From NCBI RefSeq assembly GCF_030709675.1, contig NZ_JAUZQD010000003.1, positions 310,001 through 374,000 of the forward strand: a stretch of 64,000 bases of DNA, in the 5' to 3' direction. This DNA is from Symbioplanes lichenis (GTDB taxonomy: Bacteria; Actinomycetota; Actinomycetes; Mycobacteriales; Micromonosporaceae). Positions 11,006 to 20,300 of the stretch are shown here, one piece after another. Position 1 is the stretch's first letter. Each line of letters starts with the position of its first letter. The position numbers were made by a program, and so were the translations under genes. Below the pieces are notes generated by a model. The model ran no database searches, had not been told where the DNA came from, and worked only from the letters and a program-made list of their open reading frames with translations.

Positions 11006-11503
11006 ATGGGTGACGACGGCGTCCTCCCGCGTCTCGCGCAGTGGGCCTTCGCCAAGGCGTGGCTGGGTTGCGTGTTCTCCGGCGTCTACGCGCTCGGCGG
11101 CCACTTCGGCTGGCCCGGTGGCGTCCTGACGGCGGCGGCGGTGCTGGCGGCCGTGGCTCTGGCCGTCACGGTCGCGTGGCTGCCGGGCTGGACCCATGAA
11201 CGCCCGACCGGGATCCGGGTCGCCGACATCGGGGCCCGCGCTCTGGTATGGACCGGCTTCGCGGCCGCCGTGGCCGGTCTCCTCGTCGGCTCCCCGGCCG
11301 TCGGCGCGGTCGCCGGCGCCCTGCTGCTCGACACCGCCCGCCGCACCTTCGCGCCCGGCTGGGACCCGCTCCGCGCCCTGCGCCCGCGCCCGATGCCGCC
11401 CCGCTCCCACCCGGCGGCCGGGGTTTCTCGCGCCCGGAAGGCATCCCCATCAGGCCGGCTCGGATCCCGCCCGCACTCGGTGGTACGCACCCGGTCCCGA
11501 TGA
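11006..11503 (+). CDS. Small putative membrane protein
   Basis: 165 residues, not recognised. ATG 11006 follows GGGGGAC by 4 bases, 27 bases after the ppx stop, so the two may share a transcript. Three or four hydrophobic stretches (about 15-35, 37-60, 75-110) suggest membrane segments; the last 50 residues are Arg/Pro-rich and basic. Amino-acid usage of the tail is typical of out-of-frame high-GC sequence, so the true C-terminus could be shorter or the gene weakly constrained. Confidence 0.5.
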   Translation: MGDDGVLPRLAQWAFAKAWLGCVFSGVYALGGHFGWPGGVLTAAAVLAAVALAVTVAWLPGWTHERPTGIRVADIGARALVWTGFAAAVAGLLVGSPAVGAVAGALLLDTARRTFAPGWDPLRALRPRPMPPRSHPAAGVSRARKASPSGRLGSRPHSVVRTRSR

Positions 11504-11510
11504 CCGGTCG

Positions 11511-12246
11511 TCAGAGGTGGTCAAGTGAAACCGTCCACAGGCGTTCGGCGGCGGCGGGATCGAGGGCCCACCGCTTGACGGCGTGACTGTGATCGAAGAG
11601 CTTCGCGTCGTCGGGCACGGTGTACGCCTCGATGCCGTCGTCGAGATAGTGGCCGCCGGTGCGGGCGAACTCCGGGGACACGGCGGCGACCAGAGTGGTG
11701 GCGGCGCCCTGCTGGGTGGTCTTGTAGGTGAAGGCTCCGGACGCTTCGGCCCGCGCGAGGTAGTCCTTCTGCTCCGGGGTGAAGTCGCGCTGCAGACCGG
11801 TGACGACGCCGCCGGGATTCACCGCGTTCGCAACGATGCCGTCGCCGGCCCAGCGGCGGGTGGCTTCGACGGCGAAGAGCACGTTGGCCGTCTTCGCCTG
11901 CCCGTAGGCCAGCTGAGGATCGTACGCGCGCCGCTCGAAGTGGATGTCGTCGAACACGACCGGCGAGTTCATGTGGGCGCCGGAGGTCAGGGCGACGATC
12001 CGCGCCTCCCCGCGCCCGGAGGCGCCGGTGGCGAGGGCGCCGTGCAGCCCGAGGGCGAGCGCGAAGTGGCCGAGGTGGTTGGTGGCGAACTGCAGCTCCC
12101 AGCCGCGTCCGGTGCGGTGCAGCCCGCTGGTGAACACCCCGGCGTTGGCGACCAGCAGGTGCAACGGGCCGGCCCACCGGTCGGCGAGCGCGGCCACGGA
12201 GGCCAGGTCGGTCAGGTCGAGCGCTTCCACGCGTACGCCATCGTTG
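11511..12246 (-). pseudogene. SDR oxidoreductase missing its N-terminus
   Basis: Short-chain dehydrogenase remnant. Present: LHLLVANAGVF (NAG motif), IVALTSGAHM (catalytic Ser region), YGQAKTANVLFAVE (YxxxK with catalytic Tyr and Lys) and NAVNPGGVVTGL. The nucleotide-binding TGxxxGxG segment and first beta strands, normally about 65-75 residues, are absent. Homology begins abruptly at DGVRVEALDL. Exactly there the opposite strand enters the middle of a TetR helix-turn-helix. The only in-frame start (GTG 12275) lies inside the TetR remnant. Without the Rossmann core it should not bind NAD(P). Read as a deletion product rather than a working enzyme. Confidence 0.75.
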
Positions 12247-12247
12247 G

Positions 12248-12823
12248 CTGGAGGCGGCGCTGACGACGTTCGCACGCTTCGGCTATCGCAAGACGTCGAT
12301 GGAAGATGTCGCCCGGGCCGCCGACATCTCCCGCCCCGGCCTCTACTTCCTGTTCACGTCCAAGCAGAGCCTCTTCCAGGCCGCCGTCGTCCAGGCCCTC
12401 GACCAGGATGTCGCCGCGGCCCAGCAGGCCCTGGCCGACCCCGTCCGCCCGCTGCGTGACCGGCTGGTCGAGGCGTTCGACCGGTGGAGCGGGCGCTACA
12501 TCGGCGCCATGGCCCGCGAGGTCGCCGTCCTCGCCGAGACCCACCCCGACCTGCTGGGCCCGGTCGTCGCCGACCATCCCCGGCGCTTCGCCGCCCTGGT
12601 CACCGCGGCGATCGCGCACGAGGTGCCCGCCGCGGCCGCGGGCCCGGCCGCCGAGGTGGCGCGCACTCTGTTGAGTGCCGCCGCCGGCATCAAGCACGAG
12701 GTGGCGACCCGGGACGAGTTCGTCGCCCGGACCACCGTCGCCGTCGACCTGCTCCTGGCCGCGCTCGACTGCCGGGCCGATCACGCACTCACTCGGTGGG
12801 GGGAAGCGAGCCCGTCCGGGTGA
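12248..12823 (+). pseudogene. TetR-family regulator missing its N-terminal helix
   Basis: The frame reads LEAALTTFARFGYRKTSMED then VARAADISRPGLYFLF, a TetR helix-turn-helix, followed by a full ligand-binding domain. The usual first 15-20 residues and start codon are missing: upstream codons belong to the antisense of the SDR gene and contain no ATG or GTG. The first in-frame ATG (12299) is inside helix 2 and would remove half of the DNA-binding domain. It was presumably the divergent repressor of the SDR gene. Its 3' end overlaps the convergent ANTAR gene by about 35 bases. Confidence 0.72.
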
Positions 12824-13493
12824 CGTCGTCCGCGACGAGGATCAGCTTGCGGTTGAGGTGCTGGCTGGTCAGGCGGAGCAGGGCGAACGCCTCCTCGGCG
12901 GTGACCTTGTGCACGCTCATCAGGATGCCGACGGCGGCGCCGATCCGCCGGCTGGTGGTCAGGGCCTCGGCGAGCTGGGCGGCTCGGGCGTGGGCCTCGG
13001 CGTGCAGCAGCAGGACGCGGGCGTGGGCGGCGAACAGGGAGGCGGTCGTGAGAGCGGCACTGCCGGCGGCCCACGGCCGGGCGCTGTAGAGGTTGAGGGC
13101 GCTGCGGTCGAGTCGCTCGGTCAGAGGAAAGGACAGGACGCCGCGTACGGGGGCCCGGGCCAGAGCGGCGGCGCGGAAGGCCGGCCACCGGTCGTCGCCG
13201 GTCAGGTCGGCCACGTGGACGGTCGCCTCGCCGGCGACCCTCAGGCAGGGGCCGTCGCCGGCGTCGTACTGCAGCTGGTCGGTCGTGAGCGCGATGTCGT
13301 CGGAGTGGGCGAGACTGTGCGGCTGCGCCTTGTCCGGCCAGGCGGTGACGGCGGCCCAGTCGCAGCCGGGCACGGCGGCCACGGCGAGACCGACCAGCCG
13401 GCGCAGCGCCGCGGCCCGGTCCCCGCCGGCGCGCAGGAACTCGTTGAGGCGCACGAAGTCGGTGGCCAGCTCGGCGGCGGACGGCTGGGTCAT
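12789..13493 (-). CDS. GAF-ANTAR antitermination regulator
   Basis: 234-residue cytoplasmic protein. A GAF-type sensor domain (about residues 20-155; GDGPCLRVAGEATVHVADL, RGVLSFPLTE) is followed by an ANTAR RNA-binding domain (about 165-225; RRIGAAVGILM, VTAEEAFALLR, SQHLNRKL). ANTAR proteins bind two-hexaloop RNA motifs and prevent termination. ATG 13493 was chosen because it begins the conserved part (MTQPSAAEL); an ATG at 13535 is possible but adds Gly/Pro-rich residues. The gene stands alone, so its RNA targets are not indicated. Confidence 0.87.
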   Translation of the reverse strand: MTQPSAAELATDFVRLNEFLRAGGDRAAALRRLVGLAVAAVPGCDWAAVTAWPDKAQPHSLAHSDDIALTTDQLQYDAGDGPCLRVAGEATVHVADLTGDDRWPAFRAAALARAPVRGVLSFPLTERLDRSALNLYSARPWAAGSAALTTASLFAAHARVLLLHAEAHARAAQLAEALTTSRRIGAAVGILMSVHKVTAEEAFALLRLTSQHLNRKLILVADDVTRTGSLPPTE

Positions 13494-13631
13494 CGCAGGC
13501 CTGCCTTCACCTCCGCCGGGACATGCCGGCCCCATCGGTACGGCGGGGTCGTGACCAGCATATCGATCGCCGGCGGCCGTCCGGCCCCGATCTCACTACA
13601 GTGGATCGTGGCTCGGTATCAGCACCGCGGG

Positions 13632-15047
13632 CTACTTCGCCGCGTACGCCCGGACCAGCGTGAGGTAGGCGGTCGTGAACACGCGCCCACCGCCCACGGC
13701 CACGGCGCCGGGGCTGTAGCCCGGGCTGACCCCGAGGGTGCGCAGGCGCTTGCCGGTGCGGGCGTCGACGGCGGCGAGGTAGGTACGGTCGGTGTCGGCG
13801 CCCGGGTGGTGCTGGAACCACAGGACGCCGGTGGCTGCCGTGAGGGGGCCGGTCGGGCGGGCGGGGGAGGACCAGCGGACGCGGCCCCGCGAGTCCAGCG
13901 CGGCGACGTGCGCGGTGGCGGTCGTGGCGAACACCCCGGTGCGGCCGGCGAGGACGTCGGTGTAGCGGCCGGGCGGCGTACTGAAGCGGATCTTCCCGTC
14001 CGTGGCCCGGAAGGCCTGCAACCGGCCCGCCGCGACGTACACCGCGGCCCCGTCGATGGCCAGCACACCCTCCGCCACCCGCGACCGCGACCACAGGCGA
14101 CGCCCGGTGCCCGCGTCGATGCCGTGCAGCCTGCCGGTGGTGACGTCGATGCCGCGCGACATGCCGGTGGCGACGCCGATGTCGTGCGGCGTGGTGGCCT
14201 TGACGTCGCGCGGCGTGCCGGTGGTCGCTTCGTTGTTGTGCGGCGCAGTGGTGGCGCTTGTTCTGTGCGACGTGCCGGTGATGGCGTTTGACTTGTGTGG
14301 CGTGCCGGTGGTGGCGTCCGTTTCGTGTGGCGTGGCGGTGGCGGGCGTACCCGCCGGGGGCAGGAGGTGGAGCGCGAGCCGTCCCGCCGCGGCGGCCAGG
14401 CGCGGGGAGCCGCCCGCGAAGGTGCGCTGCCAGGCCAGGGTGCCGTCGGCGGCCGACCAGGCCGTCACGGTGGTGTGCGCGCAGCCGGTGGCGCCGGGCC
14501 GGTCGCAGCCGGTCTCGGCCGCCGCGAGGACCAGCGGCCCGGCCGCGACGAGCTCGGTGGGGAACTTCTCGCCGGGCAGGTCACGCTTCCAGGCGGTCCG
14601 GCCCTCCAGGGTGTACGCCCGGACGGTCGCCTTGACCCGCGCCCGCTCGTACGCACTGAGCGTCAGGATCCGTCCCCCGGCCGCCAGCGGTCGCGTGAGA
14701 AAGAGCGTCGCCACGGGGTCGGCGCCGAACGGCAGCAGCGCCCCCGTGGCGGCGTCGCGCCGCGTGATCCGAACGGCGGTGCCCGGCGCGGTCGCGGGCT
14801 GAGCATCCTCGGTGTAGTAGACGGAACCGCCGGCATAGGTGGGACTGGATCCGATCGTCGACGCCACGGGTCCGGCGCGCCAGGCCGCGTGCACCCGGCC
14901 GGCAGCAACGGGATCCGGCCCCTGCGACGCGCTCGGCGCGGGGAGGGCGGCCAGCAGCATGGCGACGGTCGGCAGAACGGCGGCGAACATCCCCGTACGA
15001 TGCCGCGCCACACCCGGAAACGCCCAGCTCGGCACGCTGATGATCAC
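13632..15047 (-). CDS. Exported PQQ-like beta-propeller protein with an internal repeat
   Basis: 471 residues; hydrophobic N-terminal segment (MFAAVLPTVAMLLAALPAPS) looks like a signal peptide or anchor. Several blades with VRITRRDAATGALLPF, VTAWSAADGTLAWQR, LHGIDAGTGRRLWSR and LAAVDARTGKRLRTL have the A-x-D-x-x-T-G-x-x-x-W pattern of PQQ-type propellers. Residues about 235-313 are a degenerate decapeptide repeat (T-G-T-P-H-x-x-x-A-T) breaking one blade. The start overlaps the recD stop by 4 bases, so it is probably translated from the rec transcript. No function is evident beyond a secreted or surface propeller. Confidence 0.75.
   Translation of the reverse strand: MIISVPSWAFPGVARHRTGMFAAVLPTVAMLLAALPAPSASQGPDPVAAGRVHAAWRAGPVASTIGSSPTYAGGSVYYTEDAQPATAPGTAVRITRRDAATGALLPFGADPVATLFLTRPLAAGGRILTLSAYERARVKATVRAYTLEGRTAWKRDLPGEKFPTELVAAGPLVLAAAETGCDRPGATGCAHTTVTAWSAADGTLAWQRTFAGGSPRLAAAAGRLALHLLPPAGTPATATPHETDATTGTPHKSNAITGTSHRTSATTAPHNNEATTGTPRDVKATTPHDIGVATGMSRGIDVTTGRLHGIDAGTGRRLWSRSRVAEGVLAIDGAAVYVAAGRLQAFRATDGKIRFSTPPGRYTDVLAGRTGVFATTATAHVAALDSRGRVRWSSPARPTGPLTAATGVLWFQHHPGADTDRTYLAAVDARTGKRLRTLGVSPGYSPGAVAVGGGRVFTTAYLTLVRAYAAK
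14110..14345. repeat. About 30-bp in-frame minisatellite in the propeller gene
   Basis: Around seven diverged copies of a roughly 30-bp unit (ending TGCGGCGTGCCGGTGGTGGC or similar) encode Thr/Pro/His-rich decapeptides. Some copies are 27 or 24 bp, so all length changes keep the frame. Confidence 0.8.
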
Positions 15048-17245
15048 TCCGTCGTGGGCGTGCCGTGTCCCCCGTTCGACGTCAGCCCGGCAAGACTCGG
15101 CGCCGCGCCGCCAGGATCCGATGTCGGCTCGGCGAAAGCGGATGCCGGGGCGGCGAGGCTGTCGCGGAGGCCGGTGGCGCGGGCGACCGGGCGGGCGACG
15201 GCGGCGCGGATCGCGTCGGGGGTGCCGAGGATCCTCAGGCCGGTTCGCGCGCGGGTCACAGCGGTGTAGAGCAGTTCGCGCGTCAGCAGCGGCGACCCGG
15301 CCTCCGGCAGGACGAGCGTGACCCGGCCGAACTGGCTGCCCTGGCTGCGATGCACGGTCAGCGCGTAGAGCGTCTCGGCCGACGACAACCGAGACGGGGG
15401 TACGAGCACCGGGGTCCCGCCCCGCGCGAAGGCCGCCCGCGGCCCGTCGGGCGTGCCGACGATGACGCCCGTGTCACCGTTGTAGAGCCCGGAGTCGTAG
15501 TCGTTGGCCGTGATCAGCAACGGCCGGCCGAGATCGAGGTCGGCGCCGGCGGGCGCGTCGAGCCAGCGGGCGATCTCGCGGGTCCAGCGCGTCACGCCGT
15601 AGGGTCCCTCGCGGTGTGCGCACAGCAGCCGGTGGGTGTCCAGGGCGGTCAGCGCGGCGGCGGCGTCCCCGGCGACGGCGGCTTCGGAGACCGCGCGGAG
15701 GGCGGTGACGGCGTCGGTGCGGAGGCCGTCGACGTCGGCGGGATCCGTGAACTCGACGGCGGGATCCCCGGAGATGAGCACGGCGAGGGCGGCTTCCGCG
15801 TTGCCGGTGCGGACGGCGGTGGCCAGGGCAGCGATCGCGCCTCCGAAGCGCCAGGTCCGGGTGAGGGTGACGACGCCGTTGTGGATCCGGCGGCCGGGTT
15901 CGAGGACCCCGGCGGCGGTCAGGGCCGCGTGCAGGGCCGGTTCGGGTGGGCCCCCGGCGCGGACGATGTCGCCGAGCACGGCCCCGGCTTCGACCGAGGC
16001 GAGCTGGTCGGGGTCGCCGACGAGGATCAGCCTGGCCTCCGGGCGTACGGCCTCCAGCAGCCGAGCCATCAGCGTCAGCGACACCATGCTCGTCTCGTCG
16101 ACGACCACCACGTCGTACGGCAGACGATTGCTCCGGTCGTGCCGGAAGCGCGTGTGCGACCCGGGCCGGCGGCCGAGCAACCGGTGAATGGTCGACGCGT
16201 GCAGCTCGCCGAGCGTCGCCCGGTCGGCGTCGGGCAACGTGGCCGTGACCTCGCGAACCGCCTCCTCGAGCCGGGCGGCCGCCTTCCCCGTGGGGGCGGC
16301 GAGCGCGATGCGCAGCCGGCTGCCACCGGGCCGGGTGACTCGGCCGGGCTCGGAAAGGCGGCCGGGCTCGGCGCTGGTGGGCCGGTCGGGATCCGTGCCG
16401 GGGGATTGGGCGGGCTCGGGGCTGAGCCGGCTGGGCTCGGCGCTGGTGGGCCGGCCAGGATCGGTGCCGGGGAACTGGGCGGGACTGGGCCGGCCGGGGT
16501 CGGCGGGGGAGGGCTGGGCGAGTTCGGGGCTGGTGGGCTGGGCGGCGAGGACAGCGAGGAGGCGGGCGATGGTCGTGGTCTTGCCGGTGCCGGGGCCGCC
16601 CGCGAGGACCGAGACGTGGCGCAGGGTGCTGACGGCGGCGGCGAGGCGCTGGCTGCCGCCGTCGGGGAAGAGGCGGTCGAGGTCGGCGCGCAGCCGGTCG
16701 GGGTCGGCGTCCGGGCCGGGTCCGGCGGCGCGGGTCAGCAGCTCGTGGCGTACCTGATCCTCCTGCCGCCAGTAGCGGTCCAGATAGAGGAGGTCGCCGA
16801 CCAGTCGCAGCGGCCGCCCGGCCCTGTCGAGCGGCCTGCCGACGCCGGGCGAAGTTCCGGGAGCGCCGTCAAAGGCGGCGAGCGGGTTTCCGTCGCCGGG
16901 AGCGTTGCCACGAGCGGCGAGCGGGTTTCCGTCGCCGGGAGCGCTGTCACAGGCGACGAGCGGGCTCCGGCGACAGGCGGCGAGCCAGGACTCCGGCTCG
17001 GGCCACGGCAGGGCGACCGGCTCCTCCGTGACAGTGGTCAAGTGGACGCGCGGCAGGTCGAGGCACACCGAGCCGAGCCGCAGTGCGCGGACCGTCAGCG
17101 CCACGGCCAGCCGTACGCCGTCATCGGTCTCACCGCCGAGGCGGGCGACGCGATCGGCGGTGTGCACGTCGGCGAGATCCAGGATCCCGGCCACGTTGAA
17201 GACCTGCAGCAGCCCGGTCGCCCGGTGCGCGAGCGTGACGGTCAT
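15044..17245 (-). CDS. recD: Exodeoxyribonuclease V alpha subunit RecD
   Basis: 733-residue SF1B 5'-3' helicase subunit of RecBCD. Walker A GGPGTGKTTTIARLL (about residue 210), APTGKAAARLEEAV (motif Ia), VVVDETSMVSLTLM (Walker B), LVGDPDQLASVEAGAVL (motif III), YALTVHRSQGSQFG and YTAVTRARTGLRILG (motifs V-VI). ATG 17245 overlaps the stop of a 17-codon frame created by the 50-bp triplication between recB and recD. Two in-frame repeats enlarge it: 39-bp units at residues about 91-132, and 69-bp units (P-A-Q-x-P-G-T-D-P) at about 227-312, exactly between Walker A and motif Ia. Both lie in likely surface loops and all helicase motifs are intact. Confidence 0.92.
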   Translation of the reverse strand: MTVTLAHRATGLLQVFNVAGILDLADVHTADRVARLGGETDDGVRLAVALTVRALRLGSVCLDLPRVHLTTVTEEPVALPWPEPESWLAACRRSPLVACDSAPGDGNPLAARGNAPGDGNPLAAFDGAPGTSPGVGRPLDRAGRPLRLVGDLLYLDRYWRQEDQVRHELLTRAAGPGPDADPDRLRADLDRLFPDGGSQRLAAAVSTLRHVSVLAGGPGTGKTTTIARLLAVLAAQPTSPELAQPSPADPGRPSPAQFPGTDPGRPTSAEPSRLSPEPAQSPGTDPDRPTSAEPGRLSEPGRVTRPGGSRLRIALAAPTGKAAARLEEAVREVTATLPDADRATLGELHASTIHRLLGRRPGSHTRFRHDRSNRLPYDVVVVDETSMVSLTLMARLLEAVRPEARLILVGDPDQLASVEAGAVLGDIVRAGGPPEPALHAALTAAGVLEPGRRIHNGVVTLTRTWRFGGAIAALATAVRTGNAEAALAVLISGDPAVEFTDPADVDGLRTDAVTALRAVSEAAVAGDAAAALTALDTHRLLCAHREGPYGVTRWTREIARWLDAPAGADLDLGRPLLITANDYDSGLYNGDTGVIVGTPDGPRAAFARGGTPVLVPPSRLSSAETLYALTVHRSQGSQFGRVTLVLPEAGSPLLTRELLYTAVTRARTGLRILGTPDAIRAAVARPVARATGLRDSLAAPASAFAEPTSDPGGAAPSLAGLTSNGGHGTPTTE
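16310..16565. repeat. 69-bp in-frame repeat in recD between Walker A and motif Ia
   Basis: Two long copies plus partial flanking copies encoding PAQxPGTDPxRPTSAEPxRL. The insert adds roughly 75 residues to a helicase core region that is normally compact. Confidence 0.8.
16850..16970. repeat. 39-bp in-frame repeat in the recD N-terminal region
   Basis: Units encoding APGDGNPLAAxxN, two near-identical and two partial copies, at codons about 91-132. Confidence 0.8.
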
Positions 17246-17295
17246 GAGACGCCGTCCAGCAGCCCGGTGGCCCGGTGCGCGAGCGTGACGGTCAT
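17242..17295 (-). CDS. 17-residue mini-frame 2, coupled to the recD start
   Basis: ATG 17295 begins MTVTLAHRATGLL and ends with TGA overlapping recD ATG 17245. Together with mini-frame 1 it forms an unbroken chain of 4-base overlaps from recB to recD. Confidence 0.4.
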   Translation of the reverse strand: MTVTLAHRATGLLDGVS

Positions 17296-17345
17296 GAGAC
17301 GCCGTCCTGCAGCCCGGTGGCCCGGTGCGCGAGCGTGACGGTCAC
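17292..17345 (-). CDS. 17-residue mini-frame 1, coupled to the recB stop
   Basis: GTG 17345 overlaps the recB TGA (GTGA). It encodes a 17-residue peptide beginning MTVTLAHRATGLQ, the same as the RecD N-terminus, and ends TGA overlapping the next ATG. Whether a ribosome really uses it is unknown; it arises from the 50-bp duplication and may simply relay ribosomes toward recD. Confidence 0.4.
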   Translation of the reverse strand: MTVTLAHRATGLQDGVS

Positions 17346-20300
17346 GAGATGCCGTCCAGCAGGTCGGACACGTCCACGATCAGCGCCGCCGGGGGCTGCC
17401 AGCTGAAGACGCCGTACGGAAAGCCGTCCGGCCCGCACATGCCGCGCAGGAACAGGTACAGCACGCCGCCCAGGTGCTCCTCCGGGTCGTATCCCGGTTG
17501 GCGCCAGCGCAGATACCGGTGCAGGGCGACGGCGTACAACAGGGCCTGCAACGGATACTGGGCGGCGATCATCGCCCGGGTCAGGGCCGCGGGTCGGTAG
17601 TGGTGCGCGGTGAGGGGCTGCCCGGGCTCGCCGAGCCAGTTCGATTTGTAGTCCACGACGACGTAGCGCGGCCCGGGCAGCCGGAGCACGGCGTCGATGC
17701 TCCCGGTGAGGTAACCGCGGAGCCGCTGGTCGCCCAGGCCCGGGGCGCGCAGCTGGTCGGCGTACCCGGCAACGGGGTCACCCGGACCGAGATGGCGCGC
17801 GAGCAGATCGCCCAGCGTGCCCAGCGTGACCGGCGGGGTGTCCCGGGAATGGTCGCCGCCGTCGAGGGGCAGCTCGAAATCGAGCTCGGCGAGGCGGTCG
17901 GCCGGCGCGAAGTCCGTCAGCGACCGGCCCCCGGCCAGCGGCCCGAGCGGAGTGTGCAGCGCGGGCAGCAGGGCGGCCGCCAGCGCGGCGGGCTCGACCG
18001 TCAGCGCTGTGCGGGCCAGCAGTTCGGCCGCGCGGGCGGTGAGCGCGGTATACAGGTCGGCCGACGTGAAATCCAAATCCTCGAGCAAGGTATGCACCAG
18101 AGTGCCGAAGGCGGCGCCGCTCGGCAGGTCTGCCATCGGGGACAGGGGGCCGCCTCCGGCTTCGGGAGCGGCGGGGAGTTCCTCGTCGGTGATGACCCCG
18201 GTCTCCGGTTCGCTGCCCACACCGGGCGTCTCGTGCACCCCGGCGGTCAACCGGGAGTACGACGTCCGCCGCCATCCGAAGTCCAGCGACCGCGTGAACC
18301 GGGCCGCCGCCAGCTCGGGGCGGGCGGGCGTCAGCGCGGGCAGGCGTACGGGCGGCGCCGGTTGCACCCGTTCCACAGTGACCGCCGGGCCGGCCAGGGA
18401 CTGCAGGTGCGCCCAGGCCGTGGCGTCGTCGGGCACGGGGTACTCCGGCTTCGGCGTCTCCCCGGCGGCGGGCCGGCCGAACAGGAACCGGTGCAGCGCC
18501 GACGCCTTGGTGTTCGCGGTCGGCGCCCACCACGTGACGACCTGGCACGCCGCTCGGGTCAGGGCGACGTACAGCAGGCGCAGGTCCTCGCCGCCCTCCT
18601 CGGCCAGGTGCCGCGCGGCGCCGGTGGCGTAGCCGGGGCCCTGGGATCCACCGACGTCGAGCACCCGGGCGCCGGTGTCGTCGTGCAGGTGCAGCAGATC
18701 GGGCTGGCCGACGTGCCGATCCCACGCATACGGCAGATAGACGACGGGATACTCGAGGCCCTTGCTCGCATGCACGGTGAGGATCTGCACGGCTTCCGCG
18801 TCGGACTCGAGGCGCCGGCTGCGTTCCAGGCTCATGTCGTGCGGGGCCTCGTCGATGCGCCGGCGCAGCCACTCGGCGATCGCGGTGAGCCCGAGCGTGC
18901 CCTCGGCCGCGGCGGTGTGCAGGGCCATGCCGACGTGGCGCAGGTCGGTCAGGTGCCGCTCGCCGGAGCGCCACGCCAGCAGCCGGGCGGGCATCCCGGC
19001 CGCGGTCACGGCCTCCAGCAGCGCCGCGACCCCGCGCGTGGCGAGCAGCCGGGCCCAGCCGCGCAGGGTGACGCCCAGCTCCTCGAACTCCTGCTCCCCG
19101 GCGCCGGCCAGCTGCTCGGTGGTCCATCCCACCAGGCCGGTACGCGCGGCCGCCGCGACCCGCGTCCCGCGATGCGGCTGCTCCAGGGCTTCCAGCAGGG
19201 CCAGCCAGTCGCGGGCGGCGACCGTGCCGAAGACGCTCGTGGTGCCCGCGAGCACGGCCGGCACCCCGGCGGCGGTGAGCGCGTCGTGCACCTGCAGGCT
19301 CTGCCGGTGCGTACGGACGAGCACCGCGACGTCGCCGGGGGCGATTTCCCGGTCGCCGAGCCGGGTTCCGGGGCCGAGCAGGCCGACCATGTCCACGGCG
19401 AGGTCCCGGGCGATCGCGTCCCGGGCGGCGTCGGTCGCCACGAGACCGCTCTTGTTCGCCGGGAGGCCGTCGCGGGGTACGACTCGGATCCGCAACGGGG
19501 AGCCGGGATGCAATCGCCGGGCGGAGTGGGCCGCGGCCACCGGCCGTACGGTGATGCGACTGTCGCCCAGGGCCGCCTCGCCGAGCACCGTCGCGAAGGC
19601 GTCCAGCACCGGGGCGTCGCTGCGCCAGTTGGTCGCCAGCGTCGCGTGGTGCGGGGCGGCGCCGGCCGCGGCGAGATAGCTGACCACGTCGGCGCCCCGG
19701 AAGGCGTAGATGGCCTGCTTGGGATCCCCGATGAGCACCAGCGTCGCGTGACCGTGGAAGGCCGTCCGCACGATCGTCCACTGCACCGGGTCGGTGTCCT
19801 GGAACTCGTCGACCAGCACCACCCGGTAGCGCTCACGCAGCCGCCGACTCGCCTCGGGCCCGCGGACGGGATCCGTGAGCACGGCTGCGAGTCCTGTGAG
19901 CATGTCGTCGTATCCCGTCAGGCGGCGGGTGCGTTTGCGGTGCGCGACTTCCCGGCGTACGGCCTCGGCGAATCGGTAGCGCGCCTCGGCCTCGCTGCCG
20001 GCCGGCGCCGAGCACGGTTCAAGCCGGGCCTGGCTGTCCGCGACCGCCTGCCGCGCGACGTCGAGCGCGCAGTCCCGGGACATCGCCGGCGCCGGGGCGC
20101 CCGGTTGGGCGTACTTGCGCAGGTAAAGGTCGTCGGCCACCTCGACCACCAGGTCGTCCGGATCCTCGGTGAAGACGGCGTCCCGGTCGGTGTCCGCGGC
20201 GATGCCGAGGCTCGCCAGCACCTCGTGGCAGAACTGGTGCGTCGTGGCGATCGTGGCCGCGTCGAAGCCGGCGATCGCCGTGGCCAGCCGCGCCCGCCGC

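Larger units (their letters stand above)
17206..17362. repeat. 50-bp tandem repeat, 3.1 copies, at the recB/recD junction
   Basis: Full units at 17241-17290 and 17291-17340 with partial copies on both sides; one or two mismatches between copies. The unit contains the ATGA that would fuse the recB stop to the recD start, so it was copied twice. Because 50 is not a multiple of 3, each copy ends in a stop in its own frame. Confidence 0.92.

Noticed and set aside
10979..12800. Prophage or integrated element near the truncated SDR/TetR pair
   Set aside because: No integrase, transposase, terminal repeats or attachment-like duplications are visible; a simple deletion explains the junction.
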